This document shows, in pieces, positions 14,512 through 29,000 of a stretch of 64,000 nucleotides of DNA (position 1 is its first letter; every line of letters starts with the position of its first letter). The position numbers were made by a program, and so were the translations under genes. The notes beneath the pieces were generated by a model that had not been told where the DNA came from, made no database searches, and saw only the letters and a list, made by a program, of their open reading frames with translations. Source of the DNA: Macropodus opercularis (lineage: Eukaryota; Chordata; Actinopteri; Anabantiformes; Osphronemidae); the NCBI GenBank assembly GCA_030770545.1, contig CM061097.1:2418501-2482500 (forward strand). The letters run 5' to 3'.

Positions 14512-17500
14512 TTCTCTCACAGAGCTTTCAAACCTACAGAAAATCAAAGACAGGAAGTTAGAAAGTCTTATCCTCATTACTTTTTATTTTTCAAATGTTG
14601 ACGGTTAAGTATTTTGTCTTAAAACCACTTTTGAATGCAGTCCTCCAGCGAGTCCATTTGGAGGCTGTAAGGTTTTGTTAATGCAACAATGCGCCTCATT
14701 GTTTCACTATTTGCAACTGGTAATAAAAGTCTCAGCATGCGTCTTCAGTGGGGGTCTCTCTGAGTCTGTGGAACCATGTGGAGATTAACAGGTTTTGTCA
14801 GGTTTTTGTGTGGGAGCATGGACTCCCTGAGGTAATTACATGCTGTTAAAGATAAACAGAAAAACCAAAAAGGCCCAGTTGTTGTCTGTGCACATTTATC
14901 CAAAGATATACAAAGAAGTGAGGCTATGCTAAGGCAGCCAAAATACATGTCATGAGTTCAGTTTTCACAACCTCCACTCACAGACTCTCACAATCCCGGT
15001 TACACTTCCAATAGAAATCTATTTCTTTCTCATACTGACAAGCCTAAGTGTACTGTCAGCCAAGACACTAACACTTCTCACTGATTCACGGCTGACCACA
15101 ATTAGAAAGGCAAAATGTGTGAGATCAGTGCTGTTTAGGTTTCTTCGTACAGAGGAACTAAACCATTATTTGCCATTAAACTGTTGAGTGAGTGTGTCAT
15201 TGGTTAATGTCACCTTGCCCTGAGGCTGAAGTCTTGTCCAGCAGATTCACTGCTGCAGTTAAAAGTTGAGTTAGCAGCCGAAAAAAATCGAATTAAAACA
15301 GATGTTCCACTGCATAATCCATGTGAGTGTTCCTCAGCTGCTCTTGTTGATTTATTAGCTGTACATTGTTTTTATTCCACAAAAAAAAAAACAGCTTGAG
15401 AAACTTTTACTTGATTACAGATGTCCAGGCCAGAACATGTGATTAGTGCTTCCACGTGAAGTGAGAGGTGAATTGGACATCTTCCCTGCTTAAATACAGG
15501 GAAAGCGTGTGGAGATGGAGGGGAAAAGGCAGTAAAATTGGTGGTTGGCTGTGCTGGACATGTTAGGAAAAATGAAAATGAGCGCCTTCAGACAATGTGC
15601 TGTAAGTTGTGACATGACAGCGTGTTTTTGTATAGTGTTCTCCACTATATAAGCTGACAGTGCAGGTGGTCAAGATCATTTAAAATAAGACACGTGCTGT
15701 CTCCACACACGTGCGTGCAAACCTTGCAGCAGATTAAAGTTGACCCTTTGTGCTTCGAGAAGGGCTGAACGAGATGAGGGAGTTGAAGGTTTGAACTTTA
15801 ACCTCATAAAGCAAGCCCAGCTACTCATTAGTTACTGTAACATCTGTTGTGCAAGAACAGTGACCCTGTGGTAATGACAGAAGAACACTCCAATTAAATA
15901 AACAGCGCTGTCTGTCAGGAATGAAGAGACGCACAACACCTTCAAAGTCAATCTTCAAGTCTTCCTCTGAGCATCTGTTCAGCTACTCGATCGGCTAAAA
16001 CAGCTTTCGCACTCTCTGTAATTTCTTTCATTGTCAATTCTTCTGCATTGCCACTTATAAAAAAAGCTGCAAGACACAACTGCATGCAGGAAGCAAATGA
16101 GCGAAAAGAAGAACCTCTAATTACGCACAGAGTTCACACAGAGCAGACAGAGCCAAGGCTGTTAGCCAGCATTTAATGGCAATGAGCAGTCCTCCGATCG
16201 TCCTTTCACTGGTCTGCTGTCTCATACTTTCTCCAATATAATGCTTTCCAGGTAAAAAAGAAAACCTGTGATATCAGGATCCCCCATAACCACAGACAAT
16301 TGTCCCAGAACATTTGTTATATATACTGTATATATGCTTATAATAGCAAATACAACCCACACTGCAATAAACCAAGGCTGAAAATCTAAAACATGAGTCT
16401 GAACTGATTGACAAGCAGAATTACTGATGCTGACGGGCAATGATGCATGTTAACAAGTTTCAGACTGACCACATATCTAACATCACGAACAATGTGTTTC
16501 TCTTTAATCTTAGCCTCTCTCCAAGTCACCACAGGCATCAGCAAAGAAAGTAGGACCGATAACATGCAGTAACTCTGTGCAGATGTTGTGCGCATCCATG
16601 TAAAACACTAACAATTCTGTTTTGTAATGCGGCAAAAGTACTGCATAGCCTGCTAGGATGCATTTGTCTCACTAAGAGCAGAATCTGGGCCATTTTAAAG
16701 CTCTAGGTGAGAAGCAGTGTGAGAACAGAAGCTCAATGTGCTACTTCAAACCACTGGAGCCCGTGTTCACAGAAAATGCATGCTAGAAAGTGTAGTGCAA
16801 TAACTTTCCATAATTTAAATTCCTCTGAAATCACAAGAGGAATAAATTCTACTTCAGCCAATAACATATTTCACAACTGAAATTGTACCACTAATTGTTT
16901 GCAATGAAAAAGTAATCCGCAACAAACAGGAGTGAACCAGAGCCAAAGACCTATCACAGCAACTTCAGCTCTGCATTCAGGGAGGGATGGGTCGTTTCAC
17001 CAACAGGAGAAAACATTCACTGCCAGGCTGCACCTCTGCTGTTGTGCATAGTGTTGGATTCAGCTGCACAGTTTCCGATCATAAGTTACACTCGCAATTC
17101 TTGGTGAAGATTATGGTTCCCCAAAACTAGAACTGTTACTCCACCAAATGTGAAGGTGTATCACTGGAAGTGGAGTTACAGTAAAAGGAATCAAGTGGTG
17201 GTGCACTACAAGGACATGACATTACGCCCTCTTAACAGAAACATGTGACACATACTGAGGCATCGTCAAACCTTAATTTGACTGCAGTACTCATTAACGG
17301 ATGTGACCTTGCCAACACTGGTTAATGGTACGTTAACTGCAAAACGTAAGGATATTAAGATGAACATCACACTTGCTCTGTTCACGTCGAGGCCTTTTTG
17401 TTCCCACCCAGTTTTCGTCCACACTCTTGTTGTAAAATATGCAAAATATTATTTATGTGTGGTTTCCAATCTGACAGATTTCCCCTTACATGAAGAGCTC

Positions 17501-18201
17501 TCTAAGAGTGTCTGGGAAGGAAGGGTCGAAGGGAATTTATGAAACATGGTTTAAATGCAATCAAGATGCTGTTGTGGCTGGAGGGAGGGAGGGAACTTCA
17601 TTGTGAAAACTTGCAGAGAAAAGTGGACCACAAAGCATCCAGTCGTACGTCACCGCGACGGAACAGGAACCGATGGTCTGTCCACCTTTGAATACCTGCC
17701 ATTCTTACTTCAAAAGATTAAACACACAATTAGTTTTTTAAGTTGCCCAATTGAGAAGCGCACACGACAAAAGACAGATGTCAATCTCGACCCATCGGTG
17801 GGGTGAGTGAAGCCGTCATTTCTGTTTACACAACCCTCAATAATTCAGAATAGTTAACCTCGCATTTGTGAAGCAGTCACGTTCAAGTCTGAGTTCGTGG
17901 AGCTGTAAACACGTCTAAGCAGAAGTCCTACTTCCCCCTTTCCACAATATGTGCGTTTAATTATCACACGTCTGAGCTACATCAATAGAACATGGTGATT
18001 ATTACAGACTCCACCTGAACGTCAGCACAACGCTGGCAGGTTGGTTCAAGTGGCAACGAGCCGCAGTGTTCAACTCGATATTAAGGCACTTTTTCGGCAT
18101 TAGGTTTACTGTGTAAGACTTACAGACTTACTTACTGACTTACTGACTTACTGAATTGCTGAATTGCTGAATTGCTGACTTGCTGACTTACTTACTTACT
18201 G
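14512..18201. other. Presumed 5' intron of xrcc4
   Basis: A pyrimidine-rich acceptor (minus strand, about 14535) sits just upstream of the xrcc4 start codon, so the region up to the promoter at 18.2 kb is most likely one intron following a non-coding exon. Nothing else was recognised here. Confidence 0.55.
18118..18200 (-). repeat. Tandem array of splice-donor-like GTAAGT units
   Basis: On the minus strand this 83-bp stretch contains eight copies of GTAAGT (ACTTAC on the plus strand), mixed with GCAATTCA variants, in units of mostly 4 or 8 bp. The right-most copies are preceded by ATGCA and would serve as the donor of the non-coding first exon of xrcc4. The array begins about 200 bp from the tmem167a start codon. 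Confidence 0.8.
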
Positions 18202-18404
18202 CATGACGCTATTACTGAGTTCGTATGAAACTGAAATGTTCGCCGCTCGCTCCATCGACAGTTATGCGCAGAGGTTTCAACTTTCAACTCCCGTGTCCTC
18301 AGCCAATCAGCAAATGCGGTGTTGAGACGCAGTGCGTCATGACGTTGCGTTACGTAAAGCACAGAGAGCAGGAAGTGTGATGTGGCGTTGACTCCCAACA
18401 CAAA
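18201..18404. promoter_or_regulatory. Bidirectional promoter of xrcc4 and tmem167a
   Basis: The two genes diverge from this short CpG-containing interval, as XRCC4 and TMEM167A do in human. Visible elements are CCAAT at 18303-18307, a CRE-like TGCGTCATGACG around 18334-18345 and the palindrome TTACGTAA at 18350-18357, a bZIP-type site. No TATA box was seen, as expected for housekeeping genes. Start sites are inferred, not observed. Confidence 0.7.
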
Positions 18405-20094
18405 ATGGTAAGCCTGCTTTGTTAAACGATGCTTTTGCTGTTTTTCTTCGACCTGCTAATGTTTTCTACAACATGCCGTCTATTGACGACGCGTCGACAA
18501 AACGCTGTGGCAACAATTCATTGTAACGTTTGTCAGAAAGCGAAACGAGCCGTAAATGCTAAACTAGCATGTGTTAGCTGTCGGGGGCAAAAGTTTCGTC
18601 AGTGTAGCTATTAACCTTCTATTATATTCCTGTTGGTGGGTGCATTTCGCCAAACACGTAGTGACCCTGACTCAGTACGAATCATCCGATAACAAACGAT
18701 CGTGCGTGTTTAGTAATGACTGAAATGACGAATACGAGCGTTAGCTTTACAATGTTTTGAGGCGTGTGCCACGTAGCCGCATCATAGTTCACCCATTGTG
18801 TCGGTGTAGCTCAACATATCGTTGATTGGCAACAGTGGCGCTTTACGCACCGACAATCTTCAAATTGTTGGCCAGTCAACGCATACTCTGTTGGGGAATT
18901 TGCAGAACTTCTTTTGTTAGGAAACGCTTCTGTTACGCAGCAGACAGTTCTGTAATTCAGATTAACCAGAGTAGGCCTAACTGAGCTATAGCACCTCATA
19001 TGCTTTGAATGTTTCCCTCTATACCTTTTGTTTTATACATTTCTGTTTCCTCTGCGTCTGGATAAACATGCCAGCTGTCCTCCAGTTTGGTCCGAAGTCA
19101 AATGAAACTAACTCTGTCTCCTCAGTCAGGTTGCTTTCAAATGAACAACTGGAACAACGTTCGCTGCTGCAAGGAGCCTAACAGCAGTGAATTCTGCAGT
19201 CTGTTCTTTATTTGCTGCTCTAGATTATATCTGTACTAATGACCCTTTTTTCTTCTTCCTGCAGTCGGCCATCTTCAACTTTCAGTCACTGCTTACAGTG
19301 ATTCTCCTCCTGATCTGTACCTGTGCCTATATTAGAGCTTTGGCTCCCAGTCTGCTAGACAAGAACAAGACCGGGTATGATCACATACATACATACATAC
19401 ATAACTGCTATGCCCAACCCTGACCAACCACATTTCTTTACCAACAGCATAAGGAAAAACTTCTCATTTATTAAATAGCAGTGAATGCCTACAGCGTCTA
19501 CTATATGAAATGATCCCTCCCACTTTAACTCACTGTAGCTCCTAAGTAATTGGCTTTTTTAGGTTAATGAGTCCCTTACTCTGACAAGTAGCAGAAAATC
19601 TTTTATTTATTCCTCCGTTATTGTTCTTGGATGTACAAATTCTATGATTCACTTTAGTTTGGCACAACGAAGGATCAGCTACGCGCCCATTCCCTCAAAC
19701 TCTGGTCAGACACACACCCTCGGTTTAAACACGAGACGGAGTGGCAGATGGGGTGATTTAATGTTGTTCCACTTGATGAGTAAGGAATGAGCCATTGTTG
19801 ATGTTGATTGGGTGCCACGTGTTTTGCTAATGTTTTTGTGGTAGGGAGAGGCCTTAAATTTGAGCAATTCATTTTGACAGTTTTGTATTATTATTTTCTT
19901 TTTATCTTTTAGGCTCCTAGGGATTTTCTGGAAATGTGCCAGAATAGGTAATCCTATTATTCTTCCCTAAATTTTTTTCAAATTAAAAGTTGTATTAGGT
20001 TTTACATTACTTCTTTTCTCCAGGTGAGCGAAAGAGTCCTTGGGTGGCCTGCTGCTGCGTCATAATGGCTTTCAGTATATTGTTCCTACAGTAA
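18405..20094 (+). CDS. tmem167a: Kish-A / transmembrane protein 167A
   Basis: A small Golgi-associated membrane protein of the kish family, implicated in the secretory pathway. Exons are 18405-18407, 19265-19374, 19913-19947 and 20024-20094, giving 72 aa, the same length as human TMEM167A. The first coding exon contains only the ATG, followed at once by gtaagc. Exon 2 encodes SAIFNFQSLLTVILLLICTC, the first membrane segment, then AYIRALAPSLLDKNKTG. Exon 3 encodes the conserved LLGIFWKCARIG. Exon 4 encodes ERKSPWVACCCVIMAFSILF with the second hydrophobic segment, and LQ before the stop. All junctions are GT-AG and in phase. It shares a promoter with xrcc4. Confidence 0.97.
19383..19403. repeat. 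(CATA)n microsatellite
   Basis: About five CATA units just inside tmem167a intron 2. Ordinary simple repeat. Confidence 0.8.
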
Positions 20095-23000
20095 CAGTCA
20101 AAAGAAAAACAAAGATGGAAACATTGATGAAATGAACAGTATGATCTTAGAAGCGCAACAGGACATCCAGTGGTTCATCACAGCACATCATAGCCCCGGC
20201 AGCGGACATATGTCGAAGGAGAAGGGGTGAGCTGACAGCCCCAGAGTGTGTCTAGCCCCCTCATGAACTTAATTCTGTTTGTGTGTTTACTCTGGATGTA
20301 TGTGTGTCCTTTAGTTTAAAAACGGGGAAAATCACATTGTGGGATCAACTGGCACACTGTTTGTACCAATATTCCTCCCTCTGAGCTTTTCCCAGGTTGC
20401 AATTCCCAACAGTTCATATATGTTAAGGATTCTTTAGCAGCTCACATGGAGACTTGTGTTCGTAATCTTTCTCCCGTTGGTTGCATCTGAAAAGGGTGGT
20501 AGCATCCTGCAGCAAACAAAATGGCGCTGTAGCTTTTCCAACATCAAATAGTTCTCCATATTTGTCACAAGAAGCTACCAATGTTTTTACAGTCACTCAG
20601 TTTGCCGCTATTTATTAAAGAACCTTTTTGGAAATTGTTTTGCAGTGAATGATTTTTGTCATCACCTGTTTTTATTTGTGTTAGATGTTGATACAGTTAT
20701 GGTTATAATCTCACGAGGTGTCATCAATAATAGCTTCAGACAAAATATGTTGAGACATGTGCTGTGGAACTTAGTCATGTCGCATATGTAAAATCACAGC
20801 AGTGGAAGAGTTAGAAACGTATTTGGTTCAGAGGAAATGACTGGACCAGTTGCAGTGCTCAGGATTCTTGGAGCGAGATGGACAGTGAAGAGTCTGTGAT
20901 AACCTTTGCTATAACCTTACATTCAACACTAACCTTCACAGAGTTGACTGGAAAGAGCTGCTAGTTGTACACACAGCATGGCTTCACCAGCTCTGGCTGC
21001 AATTTAGTTTGAGATATTTTGAAATATAAGCTGCATTCGTACCTTAAGCTGGGTCTTTTTGAAGAAAGCCTCTACACACTACATTCAAAACTGCAAGACT
21101 AACGGGTGATGATGACAAATCTCAATGTCGTTTTTTTTAAACCGTGGCAGCAAAAGAAGCTGATTATTAATGGATTTCTAACAAAATATTTTATCAGTAG
21201 TATTTTGTCAGTGACGACGTATAATCCGTTTGTTTAGTTCCAACAACACATGCCTCCGCACGTGGAGGCGCAATCGTACACACCTCTTCTGTTTGATAGG
21301 GAGAATGTAAATGAAGCAGAACTCTTGATGACACACACACTCGCTGCTCTGATTACCGATGAGTGTCTGGATCCCACCATACCCACACAGTCCCATGTTT
21401 GGAAACATGGCTCCTATGTTGGTGCACATCCGTTTTGGCACTCCCTGGCTGAGATAAAGCATCAAGTGATTCCTGGCAGTAAAGTCATGATTATCAGGCA
21501 CTGACGCAGACACAGGAGACAGTGAGGAGCAGGAAGCTCTTAGTCTTCTGCTTCTATCTTGGGGAGCAGAGATACAAGTTGGCTGGACGGACATCACTGG
21601 GTCAATGAACCGAACCGATGTGTCGGCTGATAAAGACGAAAGAGCAGCGATCTGACCAGATGTTACTTAGCTCCAGCTGTTGGTAGCAGCTGCAATTGTC
21701 TGCCCCATAACAGTTGGAGAGTTCACAATTGTTCAAAATATTTGCACAGATTTGTGTGACAAATACTGAAAATATATTTTATACTGAATTTGCACTTAAA
21801 TAGGCTCTTGTTCATGCTTGGAGGGCACCTGGGGATAGAATCAAAGAAACACACGACATAGAGTATCTGGCTGATTTCAGTGTTTGAGCTGGCTGCTCAG
21901 TTTAATCTTGTGCATGTCGAATGGTTACAGACAGAAAAGAATAAATCCTTTTTCTACTCAGTGTGGTAAAGTAGTTTTTACATCATATTACCTTCATTTT
22001 CGATTCCTTTTGGTTCGTACAGATTTGACAAAACTGTTTCACTTGCTTCTAAAAGAATGTTTAAATAACTAAATAATTGTTTTTTTTAGATGTCAAGTTA
22101 AGAATTCTCCTATTTCATATTAACATATGTCGTGAAAATTAAAGTAGCTGAAAAAATAGCTGGACACTTAGCTGAAAAACATTTATTATTGCGCTCTTGT
22201 TCAAATTTTTGTGGTGGGACCCATGACCTTAGAATTTCTGCATTGGCCATGGGGAGCTGAATTTTTCATGCATATTCACGCACACACATTCATGTTCAAC
22301 CGCATATGTCCTGTAAAGTTTCCATAAATTACATCCACTTGACACATGAGAGTTTTTCTCCATGAATTATAGGATTCGACCAGAGTGTCATAACACAAGA
22401 CGGTATGAAACTTAAACATCTATTCTTCTGTTAATATAGTCCTGTCATACCTACCTCATTTAGTTTTGTTTTTTTCCTAATGAGGATCCTTTACTTTTTT
22501 TTCCACTTCCTCCCACTGACAATTGAGAATGTGTAATGTTCAATGCAACACTCCAAACTATAAGATAATATCCACGCTAACTTATATCCAAAGAATTTAT
22601 GCCATCATAAAGCTCCAGCAGAAGAGTATCCAATTACTTTAATTTCATTGCCTCTTCTCTGCTTTGATCATACAGGAGAGTTTCTTGCAGTTGTTTTCAG
22701 GACTTCAAAGGTGATCAGGCTAATAAAGTCTCCCGCTGAGCTGGCCAGAAGCTGCTCCAACAGAGCCTTTTAAATGTTCTGTGCAGCTTGTTTGAATCAC
22801 CGTGCTCACTCACTGTACTGTTGGAGGGAATTAAAGATGAATGGAGGGAAGGACAAATGCAAAATGAGATGTTTGGATAGTGTAAATGTGACAAAGATAA
22901 TGAGAGAGAGGAAGTAGAAGAAAGGGGAAGTGTATATAAGGATTAGTGCCTATTATACTACTGTTGCATCTTAGTGATCAAACTCATAATAACCCCATAT

Positions 23001-26000
23001 TACTTCCCTCCATGGTTATATATTTATTTACCAGTACATAGAAAGGCAACCTTTCTCTTGTGGCAACTTGTGGTTTCAGCCACAAACCCAAACTGCTGCT
23101 TAGACATAGCAGATTACAAAGGCTTCAATGTGATAGATGAAAAATGTCTGACATCACATTCATACTTTAAAGCCTTTGTTCTGTCCTCACTTCCTCATTA
23201 GGAACATGCAGTATTTGTTTCCTGTAAGGAACGACAACTACAAATGACGAGAGTAATGTTGCCGACTGAAAGACATGAATATCCGTCATGTAGGGCAGGT
23301 CCGCGTCAGCAGCAAAACTGATGAGTGCGTGTAAAAGAGCGTACACGGGACATTAAATGTTACTATACACTGTGTCATGCACAGACCCAGGTTCTAGGAA
23401 TCTCAAGCTCCACATGCAAACTTTTACCAGAAATATAATGGAAGCGAGGAAATTTAAACGCGACCCTAAAAGGCAGCTCCCTGCCGCCACAGACATTGGA
23501 GCACTGCGAGTCTCCTTTGAAGGTGGCGTTTGCAACTTTTTCCAGAGAACGTATCGCTCCATGCTTACAGGCTGAGACCAGGGGTGTCTCTACGTAACAA
23601 ACCTGGGCTCAGGTCCAGTGGAAGAGATACATATGGCATTTCTTTATTATATAGCTGTGCTCACTGAGAGTGGAAAGGAGAGCGACCAATTCAAAAGGAG
23701 GTGAATCACAGTATGTGGGAGCTGTCGTGTGCAGTCCTCACACATGGCAGATGTTCCTGCTTCGTCAACATCTGTACACTCAGCGTTCCTAGAGAACCAA
23801 GACAAACACCGAAAAAAGGCTCCAGTCATAAATGTGCCAAACTGAATCTGGAATCATTTCGATCACTTTAGACACATCATAATCATAGTTTTGGGTCTTG
23901 GAGGTGTTTTACAACGTTGTGACAGTGTAAGTCTGTTTGCTGTCACTAAACTATTCTAAACTGAGATTTAAACTTCAGTCTTCCTCTTTCTCTAGAGTGA
24001 AGAGTGTCTCACTGGCAGAGTTTAAACCTTCTCTATCAATCCCAGAACATCAAGGACTGTTTCCACTTTGGTGGCTGAAACGATCCAGCAGGCAGGTCTC
24101 CAGACATGAGCTGAGACATGTGCGCCTCTATTTCATCTCTGAGCGGCGCCATGGGAGCCGTGTGCTCTGTAACAGCTTGTGCAGCTTGAGTATCATCCTC
24201 ATGAACACGTAACGGTGTGCGAGTTTGCATTCTGTTTACACACTCAAATACCACACAACAGTTGATCTGCCCTTCATCAGATGCCACTGCCAGGCTTAAA
24301 CAGCACACATCCATCCGTGTTCTGCATCAAGAAATGGACCGTTTTGATCAAACATCAAATGCTTTAGGTGCCTTGTTTGTGTGATAATTTATGAACTATC
24401 TTTAATAAATAGAGTAAAATAACGCGAGACTCATTGTGGGGGTCGCTGGCTGCATTGCTTAAATCTGAACCTGGTATAGTCATTTTATAGCCCACAATTA
24501 CGTCATGAGGTAAAATGAATAATTACCATTTTAAAGGCACTTAATAAACCCTGAACTATTTCTAGATGGATTGTCCAGCTGAAATATTGAAATTAGGAAT
24601 CAGAATTTCAAATTGTCTGAGTGTTCCAGCTGGTGTCCTGTTGGAGTTCTGCTCACAGAGCAGTGGTGACCGGTGTGAACATGCCCACCAGCTTGAAGCC
24701 ATTAGTGTGGCTGCGCTGTCAGATGCCCATCTTGGAGCCCCGCTCATGGGTGTAACCTCATAGAGAAATAACGACATGAATAATCTGTTGTTTCAGAGAC
24801 TGCACGAAATACGGTTTGTCTGCAGGGGCTGGAAGCATAAACATCTCCATGAAACTGATGAGAACCTCGACAGGAAGAGAGCCTTCCTAATTAGCCTACA
24901 ACTGCATCGTTTGTGTTTTATTTATTGTTCTGCCACGTTTTGGCTCACTAGTACAATTTACAGTAAATGTTCTCCGGCTGAATGGTGGAAACAGCAGTGA
25001 TGCAACGAAGCAGTGACGCTGTACAGGACCGCAAACACACCATTTTCACACCGAGCCGGCCGCAGGATTTGGTGCTGTGCAAAGAAAATAACACTCCTCT
25101 CTGTTGAGTAACAACACTCGTGCTTCTCTGTGGCTGTTTGTCTTCTGTAGAATTCTGAAAACGATTTGAAGAATAATCAGAGAAATTAGATGTAGTCATT
25201 TATTCAGACCAAAGTTTGTGCAATCAACGCCCTCAAATGTGGGAGTTGAGTCTGTTTCTTTCACTGAAGGTATCAGACAGATCATGATGCCATTGTCCAT
25301 TTGAAAGTGATCAGCCTCGCAAGTTGTACGAATCAGTGATGGAGAGCAAAGCCAGAAGCCACATTTCTGTTTTATCGAGTCTACCTGTGCGGGGCCTGGT
25401 TTTCTGTCTGCAGGCTGACGTGCAGCAGAGCGAGGTGATCTAGGTTTGGGGAGGTCTGCTCTGGCTTGGACTGGAAGGATGTGCTAATGAAATATCACCA
25501 CTGTCCAAGTCCTCAGCGCTTTGCTCCTCTCTCAACATGTTGCGTTAATCAGCAAAACGAATAAAGATTCCAGATTTGCGTAATTAAAGTATAATTTGCT
25601 AGGTTACAGAAGTATTAAGCAGAAGCCACAAGAGTATTGCGTCACGCGGTGATGAGGTGGCTTAAATAAAGACAGCACAGATTTCATTATTGGCTGTTTT
25701 TACACACTGAATGATCCTGGAGAACAAAGGCACGATGCCACTTGGCCAACGTTACTGTCTCCCTTTCTTCATCTTTTTCTTGTTCTCTTTGTCTCACATT
25801 AAAACCAGTTACACTTAATCACTTTTTGTTTTAGAACTTTTGATCGCACCAAGATTGAAAACAAAACGTTTGCTGTGATACTATTGTTGTAAGATAATTG
25901 TTTTTTGATTTAAATACATTTTATTTTTTACGACTTTGTTAGATCCAAACTGTCCAAAGCATCGTTCAGCATGTGTGCGTTAGATCACACAAACACAAAG

Positions 26001-29000
26001 AAGAAATTAGCCCAAATGTAAACCTCATTTGTTATTTGTTTATGCGTTTTACTAGCACATACTGTACAGTGCAGCACAAGTCACTTCTCTGATTGGATGA
26101 TGTCTAAGGCTTGAACTAAATCACTCGCCACTACATGTGTCAAGCGCCGATTGTTTAATATTTCCAACGAGCTGAAGCCAAAAGTGCCAGCAGAGTTGTT
26201 AATGTTGAAATAGTGCAGAAAACGCACAAAGTAACACACAGCTGGATGAGAGGAAAGACAGTTTATCATTACTCTAATTATTTACTGGCGTTGTGTTAGA
26301 AGTTAAACATTTGTATTTGACTCCTCAGGGAACGATGCTGCAGCCTCATCGACCCGCAGGGATCAGAGGTCAGCCGCTACATTGCAGAATTATAAGCAAC
26401 ACTGACGCAGACTGTTTTGGAAATATATAATCTCATAATATCTCACAATCTCACATTCTCAGACTAACAAATCGAGACAATCGCACAGATGAGTTGTTCC
26501 CGTCTTGTACTTATAAGGAGAAACCAGTGGAGGCTGACATAACTCCTTTAACTAACTAGATTCACTCTGTCATAGAAATTATGCTGACATCACACGATAA
26601 GTTATATCCAGGCAAATGCAGGGCCCAGTGTCACTGTGAGATCACAGATAAAGCAGATTTTTGGAGACGGCTTCATTTATTCCAGTTGAGTTCTTGGTCC
26701 AAGACTTGGATTGGGTTCCATACACCGTTAACAGCTTGAATTGGTTTCGTCTTTTATTCCACTTGCTCTGTTCAGTCTCCTGCCCACCATTGTTTTGCTG
26801 TGGGCGGGGCAGGTGCAGCGTGAGACGTGATGAGGAGGAGGGATATTCGCAGCCAGTCGGTCGTGACGTGGCGGCAAAGGGGCTTTTGAGAAACGCTGCA
26901 AGACTCCACAAGGCACATCGCTCGTCTCGTCACGTTTTGTGCCTTCCAGCAGATCGCTGCCAGCAAAAGAGGAGGCTTCCTTTTATGTCCATAGCATCGC
27001 AGATGCATATGTGCCTGTGTCATACATGATTCAGTTAAAAATGTTTCTGCTGGAGTGAAGAGAAAAATATTTTTGTCCAGATGATGTGAAGTGAAAAAGC
27101 CACAAAGGCTCCTCTGTCCCCTCCTGGCCTCTCAGACATGACTCAGGCTGGGAGAGGGAGATGGTGTCTCGTAGGAACAGGCCTCCCTGCTCTTGACTTT
27201 GACGACACGACAGCAACAGGAGTGAATAAATCTGTGTGTTTACTTAAGTCTTGTATATTAAAAGAGCAACAACTCCCTTCGCCGCTTGGCCTCCGGTGGT
27301 AGATGCTCTTTTCGCAGGGGCCACTATCGTTGCAGGCCAGTTGTGAAAAGATGGAACACGTTGCCACACACCTCTCATGAAAGTGTTGCTTGACAGTTTG
27401 AAACAAACAGTGCCAGACGCAGATGTATTCTCGTGTCATTCTCTCAGCTCCTAAACGTTTGCACCCATGTTAACTGGAGAAAATAATCACCTACGGTTTA
27501 CAAAGCGTTCAGGAAAGGGTTTGTGTTCAGCCCAAACACTTGCAGAGGGACGTGGAGCGTCTCGCTATTTCTCGCTCGTGTTTGCTGAAGTCGTGAGAAT
27601 GTTTTGGTTCGCATTAAGTCCGTTCAACACAAGTGGTGGTTGCGTTTGGCCCTGCCCGAACACAAACCTTTCACTCGTAGGTAGTTTTCCATTTTAAGCT
27701 GCATATACAACAAAACAATATAACATCAACTGTAGCAGCTGTGGCCACAGCTGCCAGTCACCAGCAGCATGAACGTGGTCAGCACCCAGAGATGTGACTC
27801 CTAGGATTACAGGCAGTGCATCCCACGTGGCCCCTTGTTCGGTGACCTGATACGCGCATGAAGGGATGGTAACAAGGTCCATATGGGGTCACTTCCTCCC
27901 TGTGCTGCCCAAACGCGAGGGGGTGGTATTACCAGGACTAGATAATCCACTGATTTACTCCCCAAAGGAAGCAAAGAGACACAAACAGAGAAATGTAGAC
28001 TTACAAGCCTCCTTGTGCAATACGTTTCTTTGACGTGGGGATGTGCATCGGTAAACTGAGTGCTTCCTCCCTTCCTATTGTAAATCTTGCTACTTGACAT
28101 TGTCGTTTGGTGAAACCAAACCCAAACCAGCCACATGTGAGCGCAGTCCGATTTTGCGTGATACTGTGTGTTGCTAAATGCGCGTGCAGCACACTGCTTG
28201 CTTCATGTTAGGTGAGAATGAATTTGTCATCCCCAGCCCTAGAACTGCACATCTCATTGGTCAGGTTCTGACTCACTGCTCCCTGGCTCTGCATGCGTCC
28301 ACATGACCAAGTGGGACAAACAAGACAAATATAAAAAACAGGAAGTTGCCATATGTTTACAAACACGTCTCTGAAATCTTGGCTTTGCTTGTTTGGACTC
28401 GTTGAATAACTACTGTGAATTATCCTGAGATGTCAAGTTGGTGCAGTGCGCTGTGGCTCATGCCTGTGAGTCGCATTCATCTGTCAGTAAAATTAATGTA
28501 TTGTTTGTCACTCTCAGCACTGATAAACACCCACAATCCATTCGTTGATATTTTCCCATCCAGGCCATTTGGATCTAATTAAAGGCAGCATGTAAACAGT
28601 TCTTGTAATCTGGGAGACTCCGACGGAAACAGATGATTTATTGTTAATAATAAAAACACAGTATTAAACTGGATGGAATAAGCCAATGATAGCAATGATA
28701 TGCCCTCCGCATCAACTGTGCTACAAATCATTCACTACATTTGAAGCAAGTACGAAACCAGTTTCCCATGGACACGTACAAAGGAGCGAAGTGAAATATT
28801 GACCATTGTTAGAGGATTAGAGACACATTTGCGTCTGTTTATTGCTGTCTGGACATTCTCTGTATGCAGTAGACAACACGTTTGAGTAATACCCAAATGT
28901 GTCACATTTTGTGGTCTTCATGCGTCATTGTGGGAATCTGTCCCGAGATCACATGACAACAAAAACAACACCCATATGCTCTTCTCCAGACGATGTGCAT

